64,000 nt of DNA from CAZEVY01 sp964515555 (lineage in GTDB: Bacteria > Acidobacteriota > Terriglobia > Bryobacterales > Bryobacteraceae): assembly GCA_964515555.1 (NCBI GenBank), contig CAZEVY010000019.1, forward strand, positions 1-64,000, read 5' to 3'. The notes under the pieces are model-generated. The model searched no databases, was not told where the DNA came from, and worked only from the letters and a program-made list of their open reading frames with translations. The position numbers and the translations under genes were made by a program. Shown piece after piece: positions 26,592-36,415 of this stretch (positions are counted from its first letter, which is position 1; each line of letters begins with the position of its first letter).

Positions 26592-28694
26592 TCACTCGCG
26601 CGGCAGCGCGAACGCCAGGTACGACCCGCCCGACGGCGCGCCCGACTTCCCTCCCCCGGCGCCGATCACCACGAACTGACGGCCGCCCGCCTCGTACACG
26701 GCCGGCGTGGCGTTGCCGGCGAACGGCAGCGTCGTCTCCCAGAGCAGCTCGCCGGTCGACTTGTCGTAGGCGCGGAACTTGCGGTCGTGGTTGGTGGCGC
26801 CGATGAACAGCAGGCCGCCGGCGGTGGCGACGGGACCGCCGTAATTCTCGGTCCCGGTGTTGCGCAGTCCCTTGGCGGCCAGCTCGGGGAACTCGCCGAA
26901 CGGGATGCGCCAGGCGTACTCGCCGGTGTCGAGATTGATCGCGTTCAGCGTGCCCCATGGCGGCTCGATGGCCGGGTAGCCGTCCGGGTCGAGGAACTTG
27001 TTGTAGCCGTCGATGGTGTATTTCGAATCCATCTCGGGCGGAAGCTGCGCGACGCCTTCGATGCGCGCATCGTCGCCCGAGAGCAGGAAGCGCGCGATGG
27101 CAGACGCGCCGCGCTCGCCGAGAAACGCCGCCGCCGGCATGCGGCCGCTGCCCTTGAGGATCAGGTCGCGCATCGATTCGACGGAAAATCTCGCGGCGAG
27201 TCCGACCACGGCGGGGAAATCGGGCGGCGTGCCCTTGCCGTCGTCGCGATGACAGCCGGCGCACTGGCGGCGGTAGAGCTGCCGCGCCGTGGTCGTCTGG
27301 CGCGCGCGCGGGACGAGCCGCAAGATCCAGGCCATCTCGTTGGAGTTGACGTAGAACAGTCCCGTGGCGGGGTCGAAGGACTGTCCGCCCCACTCGCCGC
27401 CGCCGTCGAAGCCGGGAAACACGAAGGTCCCCTCGAAGCCCGGCGGCGTGAACTGGGGTCCACTGCGAGTCCTGCGAAAGATATCGAGCACCGCCTTGTG
27501 CGCCTCAGGCGTGCGTTTTGTCAGTATCGCCTCGGTGATCTCCTGGCGCGCGAAGGGCGCGGGCTTCACGGGAAGCGGCTGCGAGGCCGCCAGCAGCTCG
27601 CCGTCGACGTCGGATCGCGGCGCCGGATGGTACTCGATCGGGAACAGCGGCTTGCCGGTCTCGCGCTCGAAGACAAACACGTGACCCGACTTGGTGACCT
27701 GCGCCACAGCGTCGACGAGCTTGCCGTCGCGGCGCACGGTGACCAGGATCGGCTGGATCGGAAGATCGCGGTCCCAGACGTCGTGCTTGACCACCTGGAA
27801 GTGCCAGCGCCGTTTTCCGGTCGCGGCGTCGAGCGCGACGACGGAGTTGGCGAAGAGGTTGTCGCCGTGGCGGTTGGCGCCATAGAAGTCGAACGCCGCC
27901 GAACCGGTGGAGGCGAACACTATGCCGCGCTTGAGGTCGACGGTCATGCCGGCCCAGGAGTTCGCCGAGCCGCTGTACTTCCAGGCGCCCGGCGGCCAGG
28001 TGTCGTGGCCGAACTCGCCGGGATGCGGGATGGTGTGGAAGCTCCAGCGCAGGGCGCCGGTGCGCGCGTCGTAAGCGCGGATGTCGCCGGGCGCGGAAGG
28101 AAGATCTTCGCCGGAGACGTTGGAGGTGATGAGCAGGTCGCGATAGACGGCGGGCGGCGTGGTCATCGAGAGGTTGAGTGTCTGCGGATCGCGGCCGAGT
28201 CCCTTGCGGAGATCCACGCTGCCGTTGACGCCGAATCCGGCGACGGGCCGGCCGGTCCTGGCATCGAGCGCGATGAGGCGCTCGCGCGCCGTGATGTAGA
28301 TTCGGCCCTGCCGGTGAACGACGCCGCGGTTGCGGTACTTCCTGGGCGGCTGGCCCTCGACGGGGTTGAAGCTCCAGATCGGCTTGCCGGTGGCGGCGTC
28401 GAGGGCGACGACGCGGAGCTTAGGTGTGGTCGCGTAGAGGACGCCGGCGACGACGATGGGATTGCACTGCATCTCGGAGCCGCGGAACTCGTCGCCGGAA
28501 TCCCAGCGCCAGGCGAGTGTGAGCCGCTTGACGTTGTCGCGATTGATCTGGGTGAGAGCGGAGTAGCGGATGCCGTCGGCGGCGCCGCCGTAGATGCCCC
28601 AGTCGCGGTAGCCGGTGCGTGGCGTGGCGCGGGGCTGCGCGGCGAGGAGTCCGGCGAAGAGTGCGAGGGCAGTGGCCCGCTTCAGAGCTTCCAA
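26592..28694 (-). CDS. Secreted PQQ-dependent dehydrogenase with inserted cytochrome c domain
   Basis: Quinoprotein of 700 residues with a Sec signal (ATALALFAGLLAAQP). It is an eight-bladed propeller type with blade motifs such as VVALDAATGKPIWSF, LIALDARTGRPVAGF and AYDKSTGELLWET, and GHDTWPPGAW. A c-type heme site, CAGCH in RRQCAGCHRDDGKGTPPDF, lies about 70% along, and propeller sequence resumes after it, so the cytochrome domain is inserted between blades. It resembles the PQQ glucose/sugar dehydrogenase branch; substrate unknown. It overlaps the upstream Gfo/Idh gene by 13 bases, implying one operon. Confidence 0.88.
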   Translation of the reverse strand: MEALKRATALALFAGLLAAQPRATPRTGYRDWGIYGGAADGIRYSALTQINRDNVKRLTLAWRWDSGDEFRGSEMQCNPIVVAGVLYATTPKLRVVALDAATGKPIWSFNPVEGQPPRKYRNRGVVHRQGRIYITARERLIALDARTGRPVAGFGVNGSVDLRKGLGRDPQTLNLSMTTPPAVYRDLLITSNVSGEDLPSAPGDIRAYDARTGALRWSFHTIPHPGEFGHDTWPPGAWKYSGSANSWAGMTVDLKRGIVFASTGSAAFDFYGANRHGDNLFANSVVALDAATGKRRWHFQVVKHDVWDRDLPIQPILVTVRRDGKLVDAVAQVTKSGHVFVFERETGKPLFPIEYHPAPRSDVDGELLAASQPLPVKPAPFARQEITEAILTKRTPEAHKAVLDIFRRTRSGPQFTPPGFEGTFVFPGFDGGGEWGGQSFDPATGLFYVNSNEMAWILRLVPRARQTTTARQLYRRQCAGCHRDDGKGTPPDFPAVVGLAARFSVESMRDLILKGSGRMPAAAFLGERGASAIARFLLSGDDARIEGVAQLPPEMDSKYTIDGYNKFLDPDGYPAIEPPWGTLNAINLDTGEYAWRIPFGEFPELAAKGLRNTGTENYGGPVATAGGLLFIGATNHDRKFRAYDKSTGELLWETTLPFAGNATPAVYEAGGRQFVVIGAGGGKSGAPSGGSYLAFALPRE

Positions 28695-30226
28695 CCCTCC
28701 CGATACTCGCGCGCGAGGTATTGGTTGGCGTCGTTGGAGTTGGTGAACTTCATGCCGGTCGAGTCCCAGGCGAGCATCGGCAGGTTGCGACCGCCGCCGC
28801 CGGCAAAGGCCTTGCGGCTGACGCGCGAGGCGATCGAAGCAAGATTCAGCCCTTCGGTGACGTTGGCGGCCCTCTGGAAATCGCCGGGCGACTCTTCGTT
28901 CTTGAGGAACGAGGTCACCCAGGCGTCGCCCATGCCGCCGCCACCACCCCCGCCGCCGCGGCGAGCGCCCTGCTGCGGCTCGGCCGGCTTGATTCCCTTC
29001 GCTTGCTGGTAGTCCCGCATCCTTTTCTCGGGAATCAAGGCGCTATCGAGAATAATGCCCTTGTCGCCGACGAACATCCGCCCGGTGCCGGGAAGTCCGC
29101 GGCCTTCGGCGGCCAACTCCTCGGGCAGATTCGGCCGCACGCCGCCGTCGTACCAGAAGAGCGTCAGCGGTCCCCAGGCGCCGTGCGCGGCGAACGTGAA
29201 GCGGATCTTGTTGCACTGCGGGAACGAGAAGTCGTTGGGCTGAACGCGGCTGACGCCGCCCGAATCGACCGCGCAGTGGGCCGACACGTCGGCCTGGACG
29301 GTCGTGGGGGCCGGCAGGTCGAAGGCCGAGTAGATCGGCCACATGCTGTAGTTGCCCATGTCGGCGATGGAGCCGCCGCCGAACTCGTACCAGCCGCGAA
29401 ATACGGCGTGCGTGTATTGCGGCGAGTAGGGGCGATCCGGCACCGGCCCGAGCCACAGGTCCCAGTTGAAGCTCTTCGGGACGGCGACGCGCTCGATCGG
29501 CAGCGAGGTGTAATGCGGCCAGAAGGGGCGATCGGTCCAGTTGTGGATCTCGCGCAGCGTGCCGATGGCGCCGTCGAGGATCATGCGCTTCACGTCGAGC
29601 ATCGAGGCGAAGGTGTTGGCCTGGTAGGCGAGCAGATGCGTGCGCACGCCGGTCTGGCGCTGCGTTTCGAGCACCAGCCGCAGCTCCGCCATCTTGTTGG
29701 CGACCGGCTTGTGCACGGCGACGTGCTTCTTCTTTTTCATCGCGGCGAGGGCGATGGTGGCGTGCAGATGGTCGGGCGTCATGATCTTGACGGCGTCGAT
29801 GGTGCGCTCTTTTTCGAGCAGCTCGCGGAAGTCTTCGTAGGAGGCCACGCCCGAGAACTTCTCCGTGCCGCGCTTCTTCGCGTAGTACTTCTCGATGATG
29901 TCCCTGGCGACGTCGCGCCCGCATCGGATGCCGGTATAGTTGCCGCCCCAGGACGGGTCTTCGAGCGCCTGGCGGATCGAGTCGCGCAGCCCGTTCTGGT
30001 TCCAGTCGACGTAGTTGGTGTTGTCGCGCTCGGGGTCGCAGACGGCGACGATCTGCACCTGCGGATTCGCGAGCAGGCGCAGCATCTCGCGCAGGCCCTG
30101 CGTGCCGCAGCCGATGTAGGCGAGGTTGAGCTTGTCGCTGGGAGGCGTCTGCCCCTGGCCGAGGACGCTTCTCTGCACGAGCATGGCGGCGCCCGCGGCG
30201 GGCGCGATGAACTCGCGTCGATTCAT
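28682..30226 (-). CDS. Tat-exported Gfo/Idh/MocA-family oxidoreductase
   Basis: NAD(P)-type sugar oxidoreductase of 514 residues from ATG 30226, with GGAGGT 4 bases upstream; an ATG four codons earlier is less likely. A twin-arginine signal MNRREFIAPAAGAAM is followed by the Rossmann motif LAYIGCGTQG and the conserved VAVHKPVANKMAE (the EKP-like motif, here HKP). A glycine run (RRGGGGGGGGMG) sits in an exposed loop. Exported members often carry a tightly bound cofactor. It lies between a sugar-isomerase-like gene and a PQQ dehydrogenase, all on the minus strand, suggesting a shared sugar-oxidation pathway outside the cytoplasm. Confidence 0.88.
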   Translation of the reverse strand: MNRREFIAPAAGAAMLVQRSVLGQGQTPPSDKLNLAYIGCGTQGLREMLRLLANPQVQIVAVCDPERDNTNYVDWNQNGLRDSIRQALEDPSWGGNYTGIRCGRDVARDIIEKYYAKKRGTEKFSGVASYEDFRELLEKERTIDAVKIMTPDHLHATIALAAMKKKKHVAVHKPVANKMAELRLVLETQRQTGVRTHLLAYQANTFASMLDVKRMILDGAIGTLREIHNWTDRPFWPHYTSLPIERVAVPKSFNWDLWLGPVPDRPYSPQYTHAVFRGWYEFGGGSIADMGNYSMWPIYSAFDLPAPTTVQADVSAHCAVDSGGVSRVQPNDFSFPQCNKIRFTFAAHGAWGPLTLFWYDGGVRPNLPEELAAEGRGLPGTGRMFVGDKGIILDSALIPEKRMRDYQQAKGIKPAEPQQGARRGGGGGGGGMGDAWVTSFLKNEESPGDFQRAANVTEGLNLASIASRVSRKAFAGGGGRNLPMLAWDSTGMKFTNSNDANQYLAREYREGWKL

Positions 30227-30271
30227 GCCGACCTCCATCGTCCGCTCCCTCTGGCCGCGGCTCGGTAGGAT

Positions 30272-31108
30272 TTACACCGTCAGATCGCGGAGGAACCCGA
30301 CGCTTTCGAGCATCAGGTCGGGACTCACCTCCACGTAGTAATTCTTCACGCCACCGGTCTTGGCGGCGGAGAAGGTCTTCTTCCAGTCGATCGAGCCCTT
30401 GCCGATCGCCACGGTACGCTTGGTCTCCGCCGACCAGTCCTGAAGATGCATCGAGATGAAACGCCCCGGGTGCCTGTCGAAGTACGTCGCGGCGTGAAAC
30501 CCGAGGCTGACCACCGACACCTGGAACTGCATCTTGAGGAGCTTCGTTTCCGTGCGCCGCAGCAGCTCGTCGTAGATCAGCACGCCGTCGATCTCCTTGA
30601 ACTCGCCGGCATGATTGTGGAAGCCGAGCTGGAGGCCGGCCTTCAGGGTCTCTTCGCCGATCTTGTTCGATTCGTCGGCGACGCGCCGCCACTCGTCCAT
30701 GGGAGCGTCGGGCCGCACGCCGTAGCTCGCGATAATCATCTGCCGCAGGCCGAGCTCCTTGGCCCAGGCGATCGTCTCGGGAAGGCTTTCCTTGTTGAAC
30801 TCGCGGAACTGGAAGTGGCAGCTCTCGCAGCGCAGGCCGATGGTGTGGAGCGTTCGCCGCAGGTCGGCGGGCTTCATTTCGGCGAGCGGCGCGAAGGGGC
30901 CGCGATAGCCCTTCGGCGAGCACATCTCGACGGCCTGGTAGCCGGCCGAGGCCATGCGCCGCAGCAGGCCCTCGAAGTCCGTGGGGATCGCGTCGCGAAT
31001 CGGGTAGATCTGGAATCCGACCGGGATGCCCAGGGGCGCGCCGCGCAGAACCGTCGTCAGCCCAGCCGCCGCCGCGCCGATGGCGCTTCGTCGTGTCATC
31101 GTCAACAT
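30272..31108 (-). CDS. Exported sugar phosphate isomerase/epimerase-like TIM barrel (AP endonuclease 2 family)
   Basis: 278 residues with a Tat-like leader (MTRRSAIGAAAAGLTTVL). The barrel shows VEMCSPKGYRG, the ligand region GLQLGFHNHAGEF near residue 165 (normally Glu/His metal ligands) and HLQDW. Relatives isomerise or epimerise sugars, or act on 3-keto sugars. Start is ATG 31108 or 31099. The minus-strand TATACT in the palindrome 31114-31127 ends 7 bases before 31108. The gene is first in the operon with the Gfo/Idh and PQQ genes; a long in-frame extension upstream overlies the kinase gene and is not protein-like. Confidence 0.82.
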   Translation of the reverse strand: MLTMTRRSAIGAAAAGLTTVLRGAPLGIPVGFQIYPIRDAIPTDFEGLLRRMASAGYQAVEMCSPKGYRGPFAPLAEMKPADLRRTLHTIGLRCESCHFQFREFNKESLPETIAWAKELGLRQMIIASYGVRPDAPMDEWRRVADESNKIGEETLKAGLQLGFHNHAGEFKEIDGVLIYDELLRRTETKLLKMQFQVSVVSLGFHAATYFDRHPGRFISMHLQDWSAETKRTVAIGKGSIDWKKTFSAAKTGGVKNYYVEVSPDLMLESVGFLRDLTV

Positions 31109-31113
31109 GCTGG

Positions 31114-31127
31114 TGAGTATATACTCA
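31114..31127. promoter_or_regulatory. Perfect 14-bp palindrome between divergent genes
   Basis: TGAGTATATACTCA sits in the 30-base gap between the start of the minus-strand sugar operon (31108) and kinase 2 (31139). Because of the symmetry, a TATACT -10-like box is present on both strands (31120-31125 plus; 31121-31116 minus). A protein binding here could switch both promoters together. Confidence 0.6.
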
Positions 31128-31138
31128 ACGGATCGAGA

Positions 31139-33769
31139 ATGGAATCGGGAAGCTCGCTCGGACACTATCAGATCGGCCCGAAACTGGGCGCCGGCGGAAT
31201 GGGCGAAGTCTACCGCGCCCGCGACACCAAGCTCGACCGCGACGTCGCGCTCAAAGTCCTGCCCGCGGCCTTCACCGGCGACTCCGAACGCATGGCGCGC
31301 TTCGAGCGCGAGGCCCGCGTGCTGGCCTCGATGAATCATCCGCACATCGCCGTGCTGCACGGCATCGAGGACGCAGGCGACATCCGCGCGCTGGTAATGG
31401 AGCTGGTCGAGGGGCCGACGCTGGCGGAGCGCATTTCCGGCGGTCCGATTCCCCTCGATGAGGCGCTTCAACTCGCCCGCCAGATCGCCGACGCACTCGA
31501 GTACGCGCACGACCGCGGCATCGTGCATCGCGACCTGAAGCCCGCCAACATCAAGCTGACGCTCGAGGGCGCGGTCAAGGTGCTCGACTTCGGACTCGCG
31601 AAAGCGCTCGACGACGCGCCCGGTCCGTCCAGCGTGCACAATTCGCCGACGCTCAGCATCGCCGCCACGCGCGCCGGCGTGATTCTCGGGACGGCGGGCT
31701 ACATGTCGCCCGAGCAGGCCAAGGGCAAGCCCGCCGACCGGCGGGCCGACATCTGGGCCTTCGGCGTGGTGCTCGCCGAGATGATCGCCGGGAAGCAGAT
31801 GTACTCGGGCGAGACGGTCGCCGAGACGCTGGCCTCGGTCATCAAGGAATCGCCGGTGATTCCGGACGCTCCGCCCGCCGTCGCGAGGCTCCTTCGCCGA
31901 TGCCTCGACAAAGACCCGCGCCGGAGGTTGCAGGCGATCGGCGAAGCGCGTCTGGCGATCGAGGATATTCTCGCGGGCAAATCCGAGGAGCCGGTCGCCT
32001 CCACGGCCGTTGCCGCTGCGCCGCCGCCGAAGGCGAAGTCGCGCCCGCCCTGGATCGCCGCCGCGCTCATCGTAGGCGTCGCCGGGGGCATCGGAGTGAT
32101 GCGCCTGCTGGAGAACCCACCCGAACGGCAGGTCGTCAGATTCCATATCCCGGCGCCGGAGAAGACCAATTTCGGCAATAGCGCTCCCACTCTCTCGCCG
32201 AACGGCCGATGGGTGGCCTTTAACACAGCCAGTGGCGGACCATCGTCGCTCTGGGTTCGAGCGGTCGATTCCCTGGAGCCGCGACGCATGCCCGGAACGG
32301 ACGGCGCCGTTAACTCATTCTGGTCGCCCGACAGCCGCTTTATCGGCTACTTCGACGGGACGAAGCTGAAGAAAGTCGAGGTCACGGGCGGGCCTCCGCA
32401 GACCTTGTGCGATGCACCTCAGTTCTCATCGGGTACGTGGAATCAGGAGGGAGTCATCGTGTTCGCGGCCGGGAGATCGGGCTTATTCCGCGTTCCAGCG
32501 GCCGGTGGACCACCCGTTCGGTTGACGACTCCTGCGCCGGGTGAGAACGGGCACGCGTATCCACAGTTCCTGCCCGGCGGGCGCCAGCTCGTCTATCTTG
32601 TCATCGCCGGCCAGCGCCAACGCAGCACGGTTTTCGTGCGGAGTCTCGATTCGAAGGATTCCAGGCGGCTGCTGGGAAACGAATACCCGGCATACTATTC
32701 ACTGGGTCATCTTCTGTTTCTGCGCGATGGGACCCTGATGGCGCAGCCTTTCGACGCCGGCCCGGCGGAGCTGAGCGGCGATCCGTTTCCCGTCGCCGAG
32801 CAGGTCGGGTCGTTTTTCTCCACTCCGTTTTTCTCGACATCCTCGAGCGGCGCCTTGGCTTACCGGACCGCCGGCGGGAGTTCCAGCCAGCTCACTTGGT
32901 TCGATCGCGACGGCAAGCCCGCGGGCGCCGCGGGCGCTCCGGGCAACATCAACAACGTCGAGCTTTCGCCCGACGGAACCCAGGTTGCCGTGACTCGAGC
33001 CGACGCACAGAGTAATAACGACATCTGGTTGCACGACCTGGCGCGCGACATCCCGACGCGGTTCACGTTTCACTCGTCGCAGGAATGGCACGCCGTCTGG
33101 TCCCCCGACATGACGCGGATTGTGTTTGCCACGGGTCGCGACGGATCGAATGCCATCTATTCGAAAGCCGCTAACGGCTCAGGCGTCGATGAACTGGTGC
33201 TAAAGGGGGCCGACGCGAAACGGCCGCATGACTGGTCGCGGGACGGGCGGTACCTCGCGTTCACCAACCTCGATGCGAAGACCAGAATCGATCTATGGGT
33301 GTTGCCGATGGGGCCCGGCGCGGAGCGCAAGCCGGAGCCCTACCTGGTGACGCAGTTCGACGAGAGCCAGCCGCAGTTTTCGCCGGACGGGAAGTGGATC
33401 GCCTACATCTCGAACGAGTCGGGCCGCATGGAAGTGTATGTGAACCCTTTTCCGAACACGGGAGGAAAGCGGCAGATTTCGTCGGGAGGCGGCTACCAGC
33501 CGCGCTGGCGGCGTGACGGCAAGGAGTTGTTCTTTCTGTCCGCCGACGGCAAGCTGTTGTCGGCGGAAATCCGGACGACGCCGAAGTTCGAAGCGACGGT
33601 CCCGAAAGTGTTGTTTCAGACCCGAATTGGCTTCACCGGCACCAATTACGTCCATCGCTATAGCCCTTCCGCCGATGGCAAGCGGTTCCTGATGAACAGC
33701 TCCCTCGAAGACAGAGCCGAATCGCCGATCACGGTGGTGCTGAACTGGCGCGAGTCGCTGAGGAGGTAG
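31139..33769 (+). CDS. Membrane serine/threonine kinase with TolB/PD40 propeller (kinase 2)
   Basis: 876 residues. The kinase domain shows KLGAGGMGEVY, Lys39, HRDLKPANIKL, DFGLAK and MSPEQAKG. A membrane helix (WIAAALIVGVAGGIGVM) lies near residue 310, then a PD40-type propeller with SPNGRW, SPDSRFIGYF, SPDGTQVAV and SPDGKWIAYIS. ATG 31139 is chosen because it opens the domain directly and follows the divergent promoter palindrome; the frame is open further up, but only as antisense to the sugar operon. Bases 31163-31953 are identical to kinase 3, while the propeller halves differ at many positions. Stop at 33767-33769 overlaps the next gene's ribosome site. Confidence 0.92.
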   Translation: MESGSSLGHYQIGPKLGAGGMGEVYRARDTKLDRDVALKVLPAAFTGDSERMARFEREARVLASMNHPHIAVLHGIEDAGDIRALVMELVEGPTLAERISGGPIPLDEALQLARQIADALEYAHDRGIVHRDLKPANIKLTLEGAVKVLDFGLAKALDDAPGPSSVHNSPTLSIAATRAGVILGTAGYMSPEQAKGKPADRRADIWAFGVVLAEMIAGKQMYSGETVAETLASVIKESPVIPDAPPAVARLLRRCLDKDPRRRLQAIGEARLAIEDILAGKSEEPVASTAVAAAPPPKAKSRPPWIAAALIVGVAGGIGVMRLLENPPERQVVRFHIPAPEKTNFGNSAPTLSPNGRWVAFNTASGGPSSLWVRAVDSLEPRRMPGTDGAVNSFWSPDSRFIGYFDGTKLKKVEVTGGPPQTLCDAPQFSSGTWNQEGVIVFAAGRSGLFRVPAAGGPPVRLTTPAPGENGHAYPQFLPGGRQLVYLVIAGQRQRSTVFVRSLDSKDSRRLLGNEYPAYYSLGHLLFLRDGTLMAQPFDAGPAELSGDPFPVAEQVGSFFSTPFFSTSSSGALAYRTAGGSSSQLTWFDRDGKPAGAAGAPGNINNVELSPDGTQVAVTRADAQSNNDIWLHDLARDIPTRFTFHSSQEWHAVWSPDMTRIVFATGRDGSNAIYSKAANGSGVDELVLKGADAKRPHDWSRDGRYLAFTNLDAKTRIDLWVLPMGPGAERKPEPYLVTQFDESQPQFSPDGKWIAYISNESGRMEVYVNPFPNTGGKRQISSGGGYQPRWRRDGKELFFLSADGKLLSAEIRTTPKFEATVPKVLFQTRIGFTGTNYVHRYSPSADGKRFLMNSSLEDRAESPITVVLNWRESLRR
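31163..31953 (+). repeat. 791-base identical copy shared with kinase 3 (copy 1)
   Basis: By eye, every base from CACTATCAG (31163) to GCGCGTCT (31953) equals 33816-34606, at a constant offset of 2653. Outside these limits the two genes diverge at once, at third positions and in amino acids. The segment is the kinase domain of kinase 2. Confidence 0.85.
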
Positions 33770-33776
33770 GTTTCAA

Positions 33777-36415
33777 GTGTCAGGGTCAGGCATGACGGTT
33801 GGCAGTGAACTGGCGCACTATCAGATCGGCCCGAAACTGGGCGCCGGCGGAATGGGCGAAGTCTACCGCGCCCGCGACACCAAGCTCGACCGCGACGTCG
33901 CGCTCAAAGTCCTGCCCGCGGCCTTCACCGGCGACTCCGAACGCATGGCGCGCTTCGAGCGCGAGGCCCGCGTGCTGGCCTCGATGAATCATCCGCACAT
34001 CGCCGTGCTGCACGGCATCGAGGACGCAGGCGACATCCGCGCGCTGGTAATGGAGCTGGTCGAGGGGCCGACGCTGGCGGAGCGCATTTCCGGCGGTCCG
34101 ATTCCCCTCGATGAGGCGCTTCAACTCGCCCGCCAGATCGCCGACGCACTCGAGTACGCGCACGACCGCGGCATCGTGCATCGCGACCTGAAGCCCGCCA
34201 ACATCAAGCTGACGCTCGAGGGCGCGGTCAAGGTGCTCGACTTCGGACTCGCGAAAGCGCTCGACGACGCGCCCGGTCCGTCCAGCGTGCACAATTCGCC
34301 GACGCTCAGCATCGCCGCCACGCGCGCCGGCGTGATTCTCGGGACGGCGGGCTACATGTCGCCCGAGCAGGCCAAGGGCAAGCCCGCCGACCGGCGGGCC
34401 GACATCTGGGCCTTCGGCGTGGTGCTCGCCGAGATGATCGCCGGGAAGCAGATGTACTCGGGCGAGACGGTCGCCGAGACGCTGGCCTCGGTCATCAAGG
34501 AATCGCCGGTGATTCCGGACGCTCCGCCCGCCGTCGCGAGGCTCCTTCGCCGATGCCTCGACAAAGACCCGCGCCGGAGGTTGCAGGCGATCGGCGAAGC
34601 GCGTCTCGCGATCGAGGACATTCTCGCGGGCAAAGCCGAGGAGCCGGTTGCGGCCGCGGTCGCGCCCGCTGCGCCGCCGGCGAAGCCAAGGTCGCGACTT
34701 CCGTGGATCGCCGCCGGGCTCGTTCTGGGTGTTGCCGCGACGGCCGGTCTGATGCGTTTTCTGGAGAGTCCGCCCGAAAAGCAGGCCGTCAGGTTTCAAA
34801 TCCCGGTGCCGGAGAAGACCAACTTCCACAGCACCAGCGCTCCGGCCATCTCGCCCAACGGCCGATGGGTGGCCTTCGCGACGAGTGGCGCCGCGAGTTC
34901 GCTTTGGGTGCGCGCCGTCGACGCCCTGGAACCGCGCCGGATGACCGGGACCGACGGCGCGACGGCGCCCTTCTGGTCGCCGGACAGCCGCTATGTCGGT
35001 TACTTCGACGGCTCGAAGCTGAAGAAAGTCGAGGTCACGGGCGGCCCTCCCCAGACCCTGTGCGATGCACCCCCGTTCTCGTATGGAACCTGGAGCCAGG
35101 ACGGAGTCATCGTGTTCTCGTCGACGGGCACCGGCTTGTTCCGCGCTCCGGCGGGCGGTGGACCACGCGTTAACCTGACGACTCCGTCGCCGGACGAGAC
35201 CGGGCTATCGGTTCCGCAATTCCTGCCCGACGGCCGTCACTTTATCTATGTTGGCCTCCACAACCAGCGCGAACGCAGCGCGATCTTCTTGCTAAGTCTC
35301 GATTCGAAGACTCCCCGAAGGTTGATGGGAAGCGAAGGCGCCGCAGCTTATTCGCTCGGTCATCTCCTGTTTTTGCGCGATGGGACGCTGATGGCGCAGC
35401 CATTCGACGCCGCCAGGGCCGAACTGAGCGGCGATCCGTTCCCGGTAGCCGAGCAGGTGGACTCCTTCTTCAGTACCTCGTTTTTCTCGGTTTCCGCAAC
35501 CGGCGCCTTGGCTTACCGGAGCGGCGCCGGGAGTCTCAGCCAACTGGCCTGGTTCGATCGCGACGGCAGGGAAACCGGGACCGCGGGCGATCCCGGTGTC
35601 ATCTACGACACCACGCTTTCGCCGGACGGAACTCAGGTCGCCGTGACCCGCGTCGATGCGCAAAACCGAGGCGATATCTGGCTGCACGATTTGACGCGCG
35701 ACATCCCGACGCGATTCACATTTCATCCCTCGGCGGACTGGCACCCGGTGTGGTCCCCCGACATGAACCGAATCGTCTTCGGGTCCGCCCGCGACGGGCC
35801 AATGGCGATCTATTTGAAGGCCGCCAACGGCTCCGGCGTCGACGAAGTGCTCCTGAAGGGCAGTGAACAGAAGCGGCCGTACAACTGGTCGCGCGACGGG
35901 CGGTACCTCGCGTTCACCAATGCCGGTTCCCAAACCAGGCTCGACCTCTGGGTGCTGCCGATGGCCGCCGGCGCGGAGCGCAAACCGGAACCCTACCTAA
36001 TCACGCCGTTCAACGAAAGCCAGCCGCAGTTTTCGCCGGACGGGAAGTGGATGGCCTATATCTCCGACGAATCGGGCCGCTTTGAGGTGTACGTGAACCC
36101 GTTCCCGAACTCGGGCGGAAAACGGCAGATCTCGTCGGGAGGCGGCTTCCAGCCGCGCTGGCGTCGCGACGGCAAGGAGCTGTTCTTTCTGTCCGCGGAC
36201 CGCAAGCTGATGTCCTCGGAGATCCGCACGGCGCCGAAGTTCGAAGCCACGGTCCCCAAGGTTCTGTTCCAGACCCGCACGACGAACGCCGCCACGGCTT
36301 ACTTGTACCGTTATAGCCCGTCGCTCGACGGCAAGCGATTCCTGATCAACAGCTTGCTCGGGGAGTCGGCCGAGTCGCCGATTACGGTGGTGCTGAACTG
36401 GCGCGAGGCGGTGAA
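33777..36415 (+). CDS. Membrane serine/threonine kinase with TolB/PD40 propeller (kinase 3, stop lost in gap)
   Basis: About 880 residues visible; the reading ends at LNWREAV just before the N run, where kinase 2 ends LNWRESLRR, so only a few codons are missing. Same layout as kinase 2: kinase domain, membrane helix (PWIAAGLVLGVAATAGLM), PD40 propeller. Start is GTG 33777, with AGGAGGT 9 bases upstream lying over the kinase 2 stop; ATG 33792 is the alternative. The kinase domain DNA is identical to kinase 2, so the pair arose by tandem duplication with later homogenisation. Different propellers suggest different signals feeding similar kinases. Confidence 0.9.
33816..34606 (+). repeat. 791-base identical copy shared with kinase 2 (copy 2)
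   Basis: Partner of 31163-31953. The copies are direct repeats 2653 bases apart, so recombination between them would delete one propeller and leave a chimeric kinase. Confidence 0.85.

Noticed and set aside
30446..31138. In-frame upstream extension of kinase 2 (over 200 codons)
   Set aside because: Antisense to the sugar-isomerase-like gene, low-complexity composition, and separated from the kinase by the promoter palindrome; the kinase fold begins directly at 31139.
31109..32146. Long upstream extension of the sugar-isomerase-like gene
   Set aside because: It overlies the kinase domain on the other strand and is Arg/Gly/His-rich; a similar antisense frame appears over kinase 3 (33786-34829), a by-product of GC-rich codon use.
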